From Leptospira paudalimensis (lineage in GTDB: Bacteria; Spirochaetota; Leptospiria; Leptospirales; Leptospiraceae), in contig NZ_JAMQPR010000001.1 of assembly GCF_026151345.1 (NCBI RefSeq), positions 62,231 to 126,230 of the forward strand: a DNA stretch of 64,000 nucleotides, given 5' to 3'. The notes beneath the pieces were generated by a model. It worked only from the letters and a program-made list of their open reading frames with translations. It made no database searches and was not told the origin of the DNA. The translations under genes were made by a program, and so were the position numbers. Shown here one piece after another: positions 17,215 through 24,752 of this stretch; positions within the stretch are counted from its first letter, which is position 1, and every line of letters begins with the position of its first letter.

Positions 17215-18438
17215 ATGAGCCAACCTCTTACCCATCCGCTTCATACCATCCAAAAAGAAAGAGCCATAATTTTTATTTTAGCTGCACTCCAATTTTTGCA
17301 CATCCTGGATTTTGTCATCATGATGCCATTAGGACCAGTATTTATGCAGAGTTTCAAAATTGATTCCGCAGCTTTCGGATTACTTGTATCCTCTTATTCA
17401 ATCAGTGCTGGTGTTTTCGGATTAATTGGAGCTTTGTTTTTAGATTCCTTTGATCGTAAAATGAGTTTGCTCGTTTTATTTTTTGGTTTTTCATTTGGAA
17501 CTTTATTATGTGCAGTTGCTCCTAACTATCCATTTTTCCTTTTTGCAAGGATCATTGCTGGCGGTTTTGGTGGAATGATTGGAGCAACGGTTTTATCCAT
17601 CATTGGAGATATCATTCCAGTGTTTAGACGAGGAACAGCAACCGGTGTGGTGATGAGTTCCTTTTCTGTTGCCTCTGTGATTGGAATTCCAATCGGTTTA
17701 TCCTTAGCCAATCGGTATGGATGGCATTTCCCGTTTTTATCTTTAGCAATTGCAGGTTTTTTGATTTTGCCAATCGGTTATAAGGTATTACCAGCAATCC
17801 GTTATCATTTAGATTCCGATGAACATCCAAAACAATCTCAATTTAAATCACTCAAAGAAGTGCTTTTAAAAAAAGACCATATGGCACCTTTTATTTTTAT
17901 GGTTTTTCTAATGTTTGGTGGATTTACTATTATACCTTTTTTAAGTCCATTTTTAGTATCTAATGTTGGTTTGGCGGTCGATGAATTGCCTTATATATAT
18001 TTTTTTGGTGGTTTGTTTACTTTTTTTACAAGTCGTCTGATTGGAAAACTTGCTGATCGTTTTGGAAAGTTGAAAGTATATCAAATCATATCAATATTGG
18101 CTATTATTCCCATCGTATTAGTTGTTACTTTAACAAAAACCTCTTTGCCTATCGTTCTCGTCATCACAACTGTTTTTATGATTTTAGTTTCAGGAAGAAT
18201 GGTGCCTGCATTTGCGATGGTAACTTCAGCTGTCGAACCTCGTATTCGTGGTAGTTTTATGTCAGTGAATTCTGCCATTCAACAGATTGCTTCAGGAGCA
18301 GCTTCTTACGTTGCTGGATTGATTTTAGTGCAAACATCCGACCATCAGTTCTTAAATTACGAGTTGGTTGGAATGATTTCTGTTTTTAGTTTATTGTTTA
18401 GTGTTTATTTGGCAAAAAATATTAAAATTGCAGGTTAG
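17215..18438 (+). CDS. major facilitator superfamily (DHA-type) transporter
   Basis: A 407-residue inner-membrane protein with 12 predicted helices. The loop 2-3 motif reads LDSFDRK (motif A of MFS, G.LxD..GRK type), and the proline/glycine-rich fifth helix (FSVASVIGIPIGL) matches the drug/proton antiporter 12-TM group that includes arabinose- and multidrug-efflux proteins. The second half repeats the pattern with IGKLADRFGK. It probably exports small molecules using the proton gradient. It stands alone on the plus strand behind a possible operator at 17189-17204. Substrate unknown. Confidence 0.87.
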   Translation: MSQPLTHPLHTIQKERAIIFILAALQFLHILDFVIMMPLGPVFMQSFKIDSAAFGLLVSSYSISAGVFGLIGALFLDSFDRKMSLLVLFFGFSFGTLLCAVAPNYPFFLFARIIAGGFGGMIGATVLSIIGDIIPVFRRGTATGVVMSSFSVASVIGIPIGLSLANRYGWHFPFLSLAIAGFLILPIGYKVLPAIRYHLDSDEHPKQSQFKSLKEVLLKKDHMAPFIFMVFLMFGGFTIIPFLSPFLVSNVGLAVDELPYIYFFGGLFTFFTSRLIGKLADRFGKLKVYQIISILAIIPIVLVVTLTKTSLPIVLVITTVFMILVSGRMVPAFAMVTSAVEPRIRGSFMSVNSAIQQIASGAASYVAGLILVQTSDHQFLNYELVGMISVFSLLFSVYLAKNIKIAG

Positions 18439-18472
18439 GTAATAAGATTAAATTAGCAAAAGTTAGATTATA

Positions 18473-19393
18473 CTATAATTCTAATTTTCCAGTTTCAAGA
18501 AAATCGATGATCATACGTTTCTGAGGAGGTGTGATCATCTTTTTTTCTAAAAGTTGATTTAATATTTCTTCGGCAGTTCCAATTTCGATTCCACTCAATT
18601 CAGAGAAAATATATTGAAAGTATTTATCGATTCTATGATCAGAAATATAGGATGTGAGTTTGGAACTTGTGTCCAAAATTAAATTTTGACGACGCACCAA
18701 TTCTTCCATAGTCGATAAAATAATGGATACTTCAGGATCCTCTGCAAACAATTGCATCATATGATCGTAAATTTTCGGAGATTGTAAAGGAAGTTCATAA
18801 ATTGAATCTCCTAAAGCAGTGTATAAGGATTTTTCTTCTTCATAGTCCAATCCAGTATATTTGTTTAAGTTTGATACTACTTCGGAAGGCAGGATAGTCA
18901 GAAATTGACAGGCATATTCTGGTTCTTTCAAATAACGAACAAAATATTGAATCAAATCACAAATTCTTGTATAACTAACAAATGTCCAATATTTGAAACT
19001 CCGAATATCAAACATATGTTTTATGGTCTTTTCTCGTTTTAAAGATTCACGAAGATTCATATAATTTTCAAAATCAACTTTATATAAATAACTTAAAGTA
19101 TGATTGGAGAATGATTCTATGATTTCGCGTACTAAAGTTGGCTCACCTATGTATAAAAAATAAGTGATAAGTTCGAGGTTGTCTTTGTTAGTCCAAAGAA
19201 ATTTTTCTAAATTTTTTGCAGGAATTTGTGAAAATGCGGAAAAGCCGATCTTGAAAGTAACTTTGTCTTGTAAAAATGCTTCTAGTTTGTTTTTAGCTAT
19301 ACAATCTTCGTCTACGTCTTGTTTAGCGAATGAATGCCTGCAACTCGGAGGGCAGGCTTCATATAGAGATGTTCCTAAAAAGCATTTTGGCAT
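18473..19393 (-). CDS. hypothetical protein with N-terminal cysteine cluster
   Basis: A 306-residue, all-helical soluble protein that I do not recognise. The first 32 residues carry four Cys (C4, C14, C18, C31) with a His at 20, which could hold a metal or form a redox site. The rest, about 45-306, is a chain of amphipathic helices rich in Leu, Tyr and Phe, possibly a helical-repeat scaffold. It lies 3 nt after a lipoprotein gene in the same orientation and is likely co-transcribed with it. The Cys cluster has no hydrophobic run before it, so it is not a lipobox. Probably Leptospira-specific. Confidence 0.6.
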   Translation of the reverse strand: MPKCFLGTSLYEACPPSCRHSFAKQDVDEDCIAKNKLEAFLQDKVTFKIGFSAFSQIPAKNLEKFLWTNKDNLELITYFLYIGEPTLVREIIESFSNHTLSYLYKVDFENYMNLRESLKREKTIKHMFDIRSFKYWTFVSYTRICDLIQYFVRYLKEPEYACQFLTILPSEVVSNLNKYTGLDYEEEKSLYTALGDSIYELPLQSPKIYDHMMQLFAEDPEVSIILSTMEELVRRQNLILDTSSKLTSYISDHRIDKYFQYIFSELSGIEIGTAEEILNQLLEKKMITPPQKRMIIDFLETGKLEL

Positions 19394-19396
19394 GAA

Positions 19397-19861
19397 TTAT
19401 TGCATCAACTCTCCACAATCTCTCATTTCAGGAGCATATGGATTTTTTATTTCTTTCCCAGTCATTAACCATGATTTATCGACCATTGGACAATAAAATC
19501 GATTGTACTTCAATTGATTTGGTACCTCGGCTTTGATTTGAATCAATATTTCTTGGATTTTGGAAATTTTTTCATAACTAGATTCTAAATCACTCTCATT
19601 TGATGGAATGTTGGATTGAATCTGGTCTGCCCAAGATTTTAATTTTGGATGGCCAGTTGTACCCAAACTTTGAACTGCTTCGGAAAATTCTTTCCAAGTC
19701 GGCTTTGGGTTATCTTTCAAATATTCTTCTAATATTATTTGGTTTTTCGCGAAAACTGTTTCCACTAGTTTTTCATGGTTTGGAGAGAAGGGAACAACTT
19801 CTTCTTTGCAGGATTGGGCGAAAATGGCTAAAATGAGGAGTGAAATCCGAAATACTTTCAT
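19397..19861 (-). CDS. putative lipoprotein
   Basis: A 154-residue protein beginning MKVFRISLLILAIFAQSC, a signal peptide with a spirochete-type lipobox ending at Cys18. The mature part is helical and polar, with no motif I can name; a Cys pair near the C-terminus (FYCPM, RDCGEL) could form a disulfide. ATG 19861 is the start that places the basic residues directly before the hydrophobic run; an upstream ATG at 19900 adds 13 residues that do not fit. The next gene starts 3 nt downstream. Confidence 0.62.
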   Translation of the reverse strand: MKVFRISLLILAIFAQSCKEEVVPFSPNHEKLVETVFAKNQIILEEYLKDNPKPTWKEFSEAVQSLGTTGHPKLKSWADQIQSNIPSNESDLESSYEKISKIQEILIQIKAEVPNQLKYNRFYCPMVDKSWLMTGKEIKNPYAPEMRDCGELMQ

Positions 19862-20000
19862 AATTTGATTCTTTTTTCCTATCTTGGAATTGGAATTCAA
19901 ATTTTACAGGCGAGTTTGTTGGAAGGAAATTGCTTTTTTCTCGACAAAGCCGCTTTTTCAAGCATGATGACAGAAAAGTTCACGAAGGTGTAATTCCATT

Positions 20001-20351
20001 ATGATTATTGTAGAAGGCATTGGCCACGTCAGTATCCCCGTCTCCCAACTCGACACCTCTATCGATTTTTACCGGGACATTTTTGACTTCGAAGTGGAGA
20101 CAAAGAAGGCTACTGAGGCAATTCTTTCTCTCGATTCGTTCCGAATTCGTTTGGTGAAAGCAGAGGTTTCAGATCGATCCCTTCCTATCCTTAGTTTTGT
20201 GATGGATGTGGATGATTTTACAGAAGCAATCAGCGAATTAGAAGAAAAGAATGTAAAGATTATCAAGGGACCTGAGGGAACCGATTCTGGAGAAAGCCTT
20301 ACCTTTGCTGATCCAAGTCAAAATTTAATCGAGATTTTTTACTCTAACTAA
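20001..20351 (+). CDS. VOC-superfamily (glyoxalase/dioxygenase-like) protein
   Basis: A 116-residue single-domain vicinal-oxygen-chelate protein: a beta-alpha-beta-beta-beta repeat with GHVSIPVSQLDTSIDFY at the start, FVMDVDDF in the middle and DPSQNLIEIF at the end. Candidate metal ligands are His9 and the Glu of LIEIF; further ligands may come from a partner subunit. Family members include glyoxalase I, methylmalonyl-CoA epimerase and ring-cleaving dioxygenases. The gene stands alone on the plus strand, and nothing nearby narrows the function. Confidence 0.75.
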   Translation: MIIVEGIGHVSIPVSQLDTSIDFYRDIFDFEVETKKATEAILSLDSFRIRLVKAEVSDRSLPILSFVMDVDDFTEAISELEEKNVKIIKGPEGTDSGESLTFADPSQNLIEIFYSN

Positions 20352-20395
20352 AACCTGTTGCTTTTTTAATCTTTTATTCGTAACATCCTCTTGGT

Positions 20396-21877
20396 ATGTC
20401 GCAAGAGTTTCGAGGGGATGATCACGAGATCCAATTCATTGCTGATTTTAAGAAAGGTTACGTATACTTTCTAAATAATTTCCAAAACATCGTTGGAAGT
20501 TTTCTCCAATTCTTAAGCACAGGACTCACAGAAGCAAATAAACGTGAGATCTTACCTTTCCGAAAAACCCTCGACCAAGAACTAGACAAATCACAAAAAA
20601 AAATAAAAGAAATCATCTTTAACTTAGATGAAAAACATCTCTTTGCTCAAGTAAGGAAAGATTACTCCCGGTATTTTTCAAGGCATATTGAAGATGCCAA
20701 TCGTGATGACTTCATTCAGTTCCATTTAATCTTTGAGATGTTGAGATATTTCCTGATAGAAACCAAAGAAGGTTGGGAAAAACTAAAGTCTGCTGTTCAA
20801 AGTAACCAATTTACAGATTTAGAATTTCAAAATAATGGACTACTAAACTATCGAATCCTTCCTGCTCTTGAAAAATTATTTCATTTAGAAATTTTGCTCA
20901 AACGTATGAGTTTTATTTTACAAATTGATAATCCAAATTGTTTAACAGAATTCAAACCGACAAAGCCAAAATACCGAGATAAAGGAACTTACCGTCTTTC
21001 CTCCGTTTTTGAAGAATCATTATATGATAAACCTAAAGAACTAGAACCTGAAGATTCTGGAATTGAATATAAAGCAGATGAAGTTATAAACAATCATCAG
21101 GAAAAATCGAAAGACAATTGGAAATCCATCAAACAAAAATTCAAAACAGAAGGTGAACTCAATTATATACAAGCATATGGAAAGTATAGTTGGAACTCAG
21201 ACCAACATTACTTTTTTAGATACGAATTGGATAAATATAATGCGGAAAAAGCATTATTTAAAAATGCAATTAGTTTAGATTCTCATTTAGGTGCAGACGA
21301 ACAGGTTTTACGTTCTGAATTAATTCGTTCTATGACAAGTATTGAGAAAAAAAGTAAGTCAGCTGAAGATTTCGAACTCGAATACCAAACTTTCTTAAAA
21401 CAGTTTTTTACTTTTTGTGAAAATATTATTCTTATGAATATGATGTTACCAACTCAATTTAAATATGTTTTTTTATTTCATTTAGGTCCATCTCACTTTT
21501 ATATGATTGCCAAAAAATTCCTTATGGAAGTGAACACGGGTTATATCCATGCAAGAGGAAACGATGGTAAAAAGGTAATCCGTGTGATTCCAAGTGAATA
21601 TGTAAAAAAACATGTAATCGATTATTGGAACGAAGTGATTTTACCAAATGTTGGTGAAGAAAAGAATAACTTAGCCTTACTTAAAAAAATTACAGAAATG
21701 ATTGAAGAGAAATATAAAGAAATTTCTAGACTCGTGATCAAAAATTACGACGACCTTGATCCTGAAATCAAAACATCAAAACCAAGAGAAACAATTTTTA
21801 GAGAGTATATGAATGAGTGGATGGGAGCAGCGAATCTTATCGTATTCAAACGATTTGTGAAGAATAAATCTTACTAA
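20396..21877 (+). CDS. conserved hypothetical cytoplasmic protein
   Basis: A 493-residue charged, helical protein without signal peptide or membrane segments; I do not recognise the family. The N-terminal 190 residues are long amphipathic helices. A low-complexity linker follows (about 195-240, rich in Lys, Glu, Asp). The C-terminal region has hydrophobic helices around MMLPTQFKYVFLFHLGPSHFY. No nucleotide-binding, zinc or nuclease motif is visible. ATG is 44 bp after the VOC gene stop. It converges with a lipoprotein gene, overlapping by 4 bp. Probably a genus-level conserved protein. Confidence 0.6.
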   Translation: MSQEFRGDDHEIQFIADFKKGYVYFLNNFQNIVGSFLQFLSTGLTEANKREILPFRKTLDQELDKSQKKIKEIIFNLDEKHLFAQVRKDYSRYFSRHIEDANRDDFIQFHLIFEMLRYFLIETKEGWEKLKSAVQSNQFTDLEFQNNGLLNYRILPALEKLFHLEILLKRMSFILQIDNPNCLTEFKPTKPKYRDKGTYRLSSVFEESLYDKPKELEPEDSGIEYKADEVINNHQEKSKDNWKSIKQKFKTEGELNYIQAYGKYSWNSDQHYFFRYELDKYNAEKALFKNAISLDSHLGADEQVLRSELIRSMTSIEKKSKSAEDFELEYQTFLKQFFTFCENIILMNMMLPTQFKYVFLFHLGPSHFYMIAKKFLMEVNTGYIHARGNDGKKVIRVIPSEYVKKHVIDYWNEVILPNVGEEKNNLALLKKITEMIEEKYKEISRLVIKNYDDLDPEIKTSKPRETIFREYMNEWMGAANLIVFKRFVKNKSY

Positions 21878-22566
21878 AGAACTAAACTACAGGTTGCAGA
21901 TTCTGCTGTAACGTAAAACTGCGTTGCAACTCCTGCCGGAAAAGGAATGATAGGGTTGTTTTGAAGTACATAATCGGTAGCTTTGCAAGAACGACTAAAC
22001 ACTCGAACAGTGACCACACTGTCACAACCTATCGTTAAGTTTCGGACACTTAACAATGTGTCTGTTCTGTATGCTTTTGTTTCATTTCCATCGTATTCAA
22101 CAGAAATTCCTTGTCCTTGTTTGAGTTCAATTTCAGGGCCATAGACTTTATTGGTCACTGCATAACAGTCCACAAAAAATTCTGTACCGGAACAATTCAC
22201 TCCCGATTTAGAATTTGGCAAACAAGATCCACCTGATTTTGAAACTGTTATATAACCTGAAAAAGTACCATCTGGCACTTTTGTGTAAAGTTCTGTACCA
22301 AGATTCAGTGTAATGGATGCAAGTGTATCGTTGAAACGAACAACAGGATCAATACCAAAATTTTCACCTTTGATCACAACTTCTGTTGCGCTATAGGTTG
22401 CATTCGCATTGTTTTGTGCAGGTGTTCCAATTTGTGGGGTTACCGATGTAATGACAGGTGCTGAGGTTAATAAAGCAGCCAGCGGATCTTCCGAAGACGA
22501 CTTCACACAGGAAAAACTGTTTCCAAACACTAACGAGAATCCGATTGTGTATAAAATCCTTCTCAT
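21874..22566 (-). CDS. lipoprotein with IPT/TIG domain
   Basis: A 230-residue lipoprotein. MRRILYTIGFSLVFGNSFSC is a signal peptide with the modified residue at Cys20. After a short linker, residues about 35-115 match an IPT/TIG immunoglobulin-like domain: P.ITSVTPQ.GTP, a strand with VVIKGENFG, and V.V.FNDT. The rest carries several Cys (GVNCSG, VDCY, IGCDS, RSCKA), suggesting disulfides on the cell surface or in the periplasm. ATG 22566 is chosen over upstream ATGs at 22575, 22581 and 22656 because it starts at the basic n-region. Divergent from the enoyl-CoA hydratase gene with 69 bp between. Confidence 0.75.
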   Translation of the reverse strand: MRRILYTIGFSLVFGNSFSCVKSSSEDPLAALLTSAPVITSVTPQIGTPAQNNANATYSATEVVIKGENFGIDPVVRFNDTLASITLNLGTELYTKVPDGTFSGYITVSKSGGSCLPNSKSGVNCSGTEFFVDCYAVTNKVYGPEIELKQGQGISVEYDGNETKAYRTDTLLSVRNLTIGCDSVVTVRVFSRSCKATDYVLQNNPIIPFPAGVATQFYVTAESATCSLVL

Positions 22567-22635
22567 GGTACCCATTTCCATTATCGGATATTTTTCAGAA
22601 GATTCATTTCTATTTTTTACCCCACAGGAAATTCT

Positions 22636-23409
22636 ATGAACACTGTCTCCATCCAAACGATCGATTCTTATGTAGCATTTATTGAACTGAACAGACCCGA
22701 AGCAAAAAATGCAATTTCAGTACAATTTTTGGAAGAGTTACACCAAACCATCAAAGTAATGCAGAAGGAAAAATTTAGAGCCCTTGTCATTATGGGTGCA
22801 GGAGATGCGTTTTGTTCTGGTGCTGACTTAAAAGAACGAAAAAACATGTCTGAACCAGAGGTTAAAAAATTTCTTCGCAATATTAATGTTTGTTTTTCGG
22901 AATTGGCCAACTTATCCATCCCAACAATTGCAGCAATTAATGGATTTGCTTTTGGAGGTGGACTGGAATTGGCTTTATCATGTGATATTCGTTATGCGAG
23001 TGAATCTGCTATCATGGGTCTAACAGAAACAAAATTAGGAATCATTCCTGGTGCAGGTGGTACACAAAGATTATCAAGAATCGTGGGGGAATCAACGGCG
23101 ATGGAGTGGATTTTTTCTGGAAAAAAATTGTCTAGCGCCGAGGCACTTAGCCGAGGATTGGTCTCTAAAGTTGTGAATCCAGTGGATTTGAAGGATTCTT
23201 CTCTTGCCTTAGCAAGGGAGATTGCGGAATCTGCACCTATAGCTGTTTCTGCATCCAAAAAGGCAATACGGCAAGGTTTTTCATTGTCCATGGAATCAGC
23301 CTTGCAGTGGGAACAATTATGTTATTCTGAAACGTTAACAACAAAAGATAGGTTAGAGGCCTTACAGGCATTCGCTGAAAAAAGAAAACCTATATTTAAG
23401 GGAGAATGA
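22636..23409 (+). CDS. enoyl-CoA hydratase/isomerase family protein
   Basis: A 257-residue crotonase. The oxyanion-hole segment is SGADLKER (61-68), and the two catalytic glutamates are both present: Glu111 in GGGLELALS and Glu131 in GLTETKLG, spaced 20 apart as in true hydratases. GADLKER with IIPGAGGTQRL resembles AUH/methylglutaconyl-CoA hydratase as well as short-chain enoyl-CoA hydratase, so it may act in leucine breakdown or beta-oxidation, the main carbon route of leptospires. AGGAAA precedes ATG. dcd follows after 3 nt. No other beta-oxidation gene is adjacent. Confidence 0.88.
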   Translation: MNTVSIQTIDSYVAFIELNRPEAKNAISVQFLEELHQTIKVMQKEKFRALVIMGAGDAFCSGADLKERKNMSEPEVKKFLRNINVCFSELANLSIPTIAAINGFAFGGGLELALSCDIRYASESAIMGLTETKLGIIPGAGGTQRLSRIVGESTAMEWIFSGKKLSSAEALSRGLVSKVVNPVDLKDSSLALAREIAESAPIAVSASKKAIRQGFSLSMESALQWEQLCYSETLTTKDRLEALQAFAEKRKPIFKGE

Positions 23410-23412
23410 ACT

Positions 23413-23937
23413 TTGATTTTAACTGGTAAAGAAATTTTAAAACGATTAGGTTCTGATATTAAAATTGAACCGTATGATGAAAAGCTGTTAAACCCAAACT
23501 CATATAATTTAAGACTTCATGAGGATTTGTTAGTTTATTCTGAATTTCCTTTGGATATGAAAAAACCAAATCCGGTAGAAACTTTAAAGATACCTGAAGA
23601 AGGATTGTTATTGGAACCAGGTAAACTCTATTTGGGAAGGACCATAGAGTTTACTGAAACACATAATTTAGTACCAATGTTAGAAGGTAGATCTTCCATT
23701 GGAAGGCTTGGAATGTTTGTTCATATCACAGCTGGGTTTGGTGACGTTGGTTTTAAAGGTTTTTGGACATTAGAAATCCAAGTTACTCATCCATTACGTG
23801 TTTACGCTGGAGTGCAAATTTGTCAGATTTTTTATCATACCGTTGAGGGGGAAATCAGCGAATACAAATCAGGGAAGTACCAAGCAAACCAAGGCATCCA
23901 ACCTTCATTATTGTATAAAGACTTTGAAAAAAAGTAA
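23413..23937 (+). CDS. dcd: dCTP deaminase (possibly bifunctional, dUMP-forming)
   Basis: A 174-residue protein of the dCTP deaminase/dUTPase fold, which makes dUTP (or dUMP) from dCTP for thymidylate synthesis. The nucleotide-binding motif EGRSSIGRLGM and the catalytic TLEIQ strand with Glu are clear. In the next motif it reads TAGFGDVGF; single-function Escherichia-type enzymes have TAH there, whereas bifunctional dCTP deaminase/dUTPase proteins have TAG(F/W), so dUMP formation is possible. Start is TTG 23413 with GGGAG upstream inside the end of the hydratase gene. A hairpin follows the stop. Confidence 0.87.
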   Translation: MILTGKEILKRLGSDIKIEPYDEKLLNPNSYNLRLHEDLLVYSEFPLDMKKPNPVETLKIPEEGLLLEPGKLYLGRTIEFTETHNLVPMLEGRSSIGRLGMFVHITAGFGDVGFKGFWTLEIQVTHPLRVYAGVQICQIFYHTVEGEISEYKSGKYQANQGIQPSLLYKDFEKK

Positions 23938-23960
23938 AAACTTTAGGTGAGAATCTTTTA

Positions 23961-23985
23961 CCTGCCAGCCATCTCGGTCGGCAGG
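23961..23985 (+). terminator. hairpin after dcd
   Basis: CCTGCC and GGCAGG pair around a shorter inner stem, 23 bp after the dcd stop, followed by ATTTGTATCATTTC. The U-tract is imperfect. It lies between convergent genes and may end both transcripts. Confidence 0.5.
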
Positions 23986-24001
23986 ATTTGTATCATTTCA
24001 A

Positions 24002-24526
24002 TTATTTTTTAGTCTTAAAGGTACAATCCCATTTAGGGTCATCTAAGTTTAATCCACCAAGTTTCACCCAATTGTTGGTTTTTCCGATGAATGTGATGGA
24101 GCAGAGTGTTCCTTTTAGATCCAATCGGTTTCCACCGTCAAGTGAAGTGAATTTTCCACAGTATGTTTTTCCATCGCGTGGATTGTAAATACGGCCGTTT
24201 TTATAAACACCTTCACCAACATAATCAAAACCAGTGATGAAAACCATGCCTAAATTCGGACGTGTTCTCAACTTTGGATCTTCATTATTGTGATCTAAGT
24301 AAGGAGTGCCAGGGACACCTTTGTCTTTGTCTTTCTCTGGGTATGCGTTATCTTTGATACAAACTGTTTTTCCACAGTATTTATCACCACACTTGAAAAT
24401 TTCGATGACCGAATCTTTCTCAGGTGGAAGGTATCTTCCCAATGCAACATCAGCATTTTGGGCAAATAATGTAGTACTAGATAGAAGTACAACTGCCCAT
24501 ACACTTAATACAATTCTTAAATTCAT
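24002..24526 (-). CDS. DUF2147 exported protein
   Basis: A 174-residue protein with a signal peptide (residues 1-22, ending LFAQN). The mature part is a lipocalin-like beta-barrel of the DUF2147 type: GRYLPPEKDSVIEIFKCGDKYCG, then NPRDGKTYCGKF and a C-terminal GLNLDDPKWDCTF. Five Cys suggest disulfides. Family members are periplasmic and of unknown function; a ligand-binding role is assumed from the fold. ATG is preceded by about 225 bp of non-coding DNA holding a hairpin. Confidence in the family is high. Confidence 0.83.
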   Translation of the reverse strand: MNLRIVLSVWAVVLLSSTTLFAQNADVALGRYLPPEKDSVIEIFKCGDKYCGKTVCIKDNAYPEKDKDKGVPGTPYLDHNNEDPKLRTRPNLGMVFITGFDYVGEGVYKNGRIYNPRDGKTYCGKFTSLDGGNRLDLKGTLCSITFIGKTNNWVKLGGLNLDDPKWDCTFKTKK

Positions 24527-24650
24527 ACAGATCCTTATTTTAAAAAATGGATTCGCTTATTTTGTCAGATTTTCGTATGTATGGCAAGCTGGTTTTTTAA
24601 AATTTTATACAATTGAATCTAAGAAAATGCAGAGTGTTCTTAAAACAAAG

Positions 24651-24682
24651 AGAGCCAAAATGTTGAGATTCATTTTAGCTCT
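24651..24682 (-). terminator. intrinsic terminator of the SpoIIE-TPR gene
   Basis: A 12 bp stem (AGAGCCAAAATG / CATTTTAGCTCT, one mismatch) with an 8 nt loop, about 70 bp after the minus-strand stop at 24753. On the minus strand it is followed by CTTTGTTTT; on the plus strand by TTTCTAATTT. The rest of the 24527-24752 gap shows no gene. Confidence 0.6.
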
Positions 24683-24752
24683 TTTCTAATTTCTAAACTT
24701 TAAAACTAAAACTTAGAATCTATTTCTATGGAAAACTTAATTCTAACCTCAA

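Noticed and set aside
17189..17220. TTGACT and TATTAT, 16 bp apart, as promoter of the MFS gene
   Set aside because: The -10 box would overlap the ATG, which puts the transcription start inside the coding region, and no later start codon fits.
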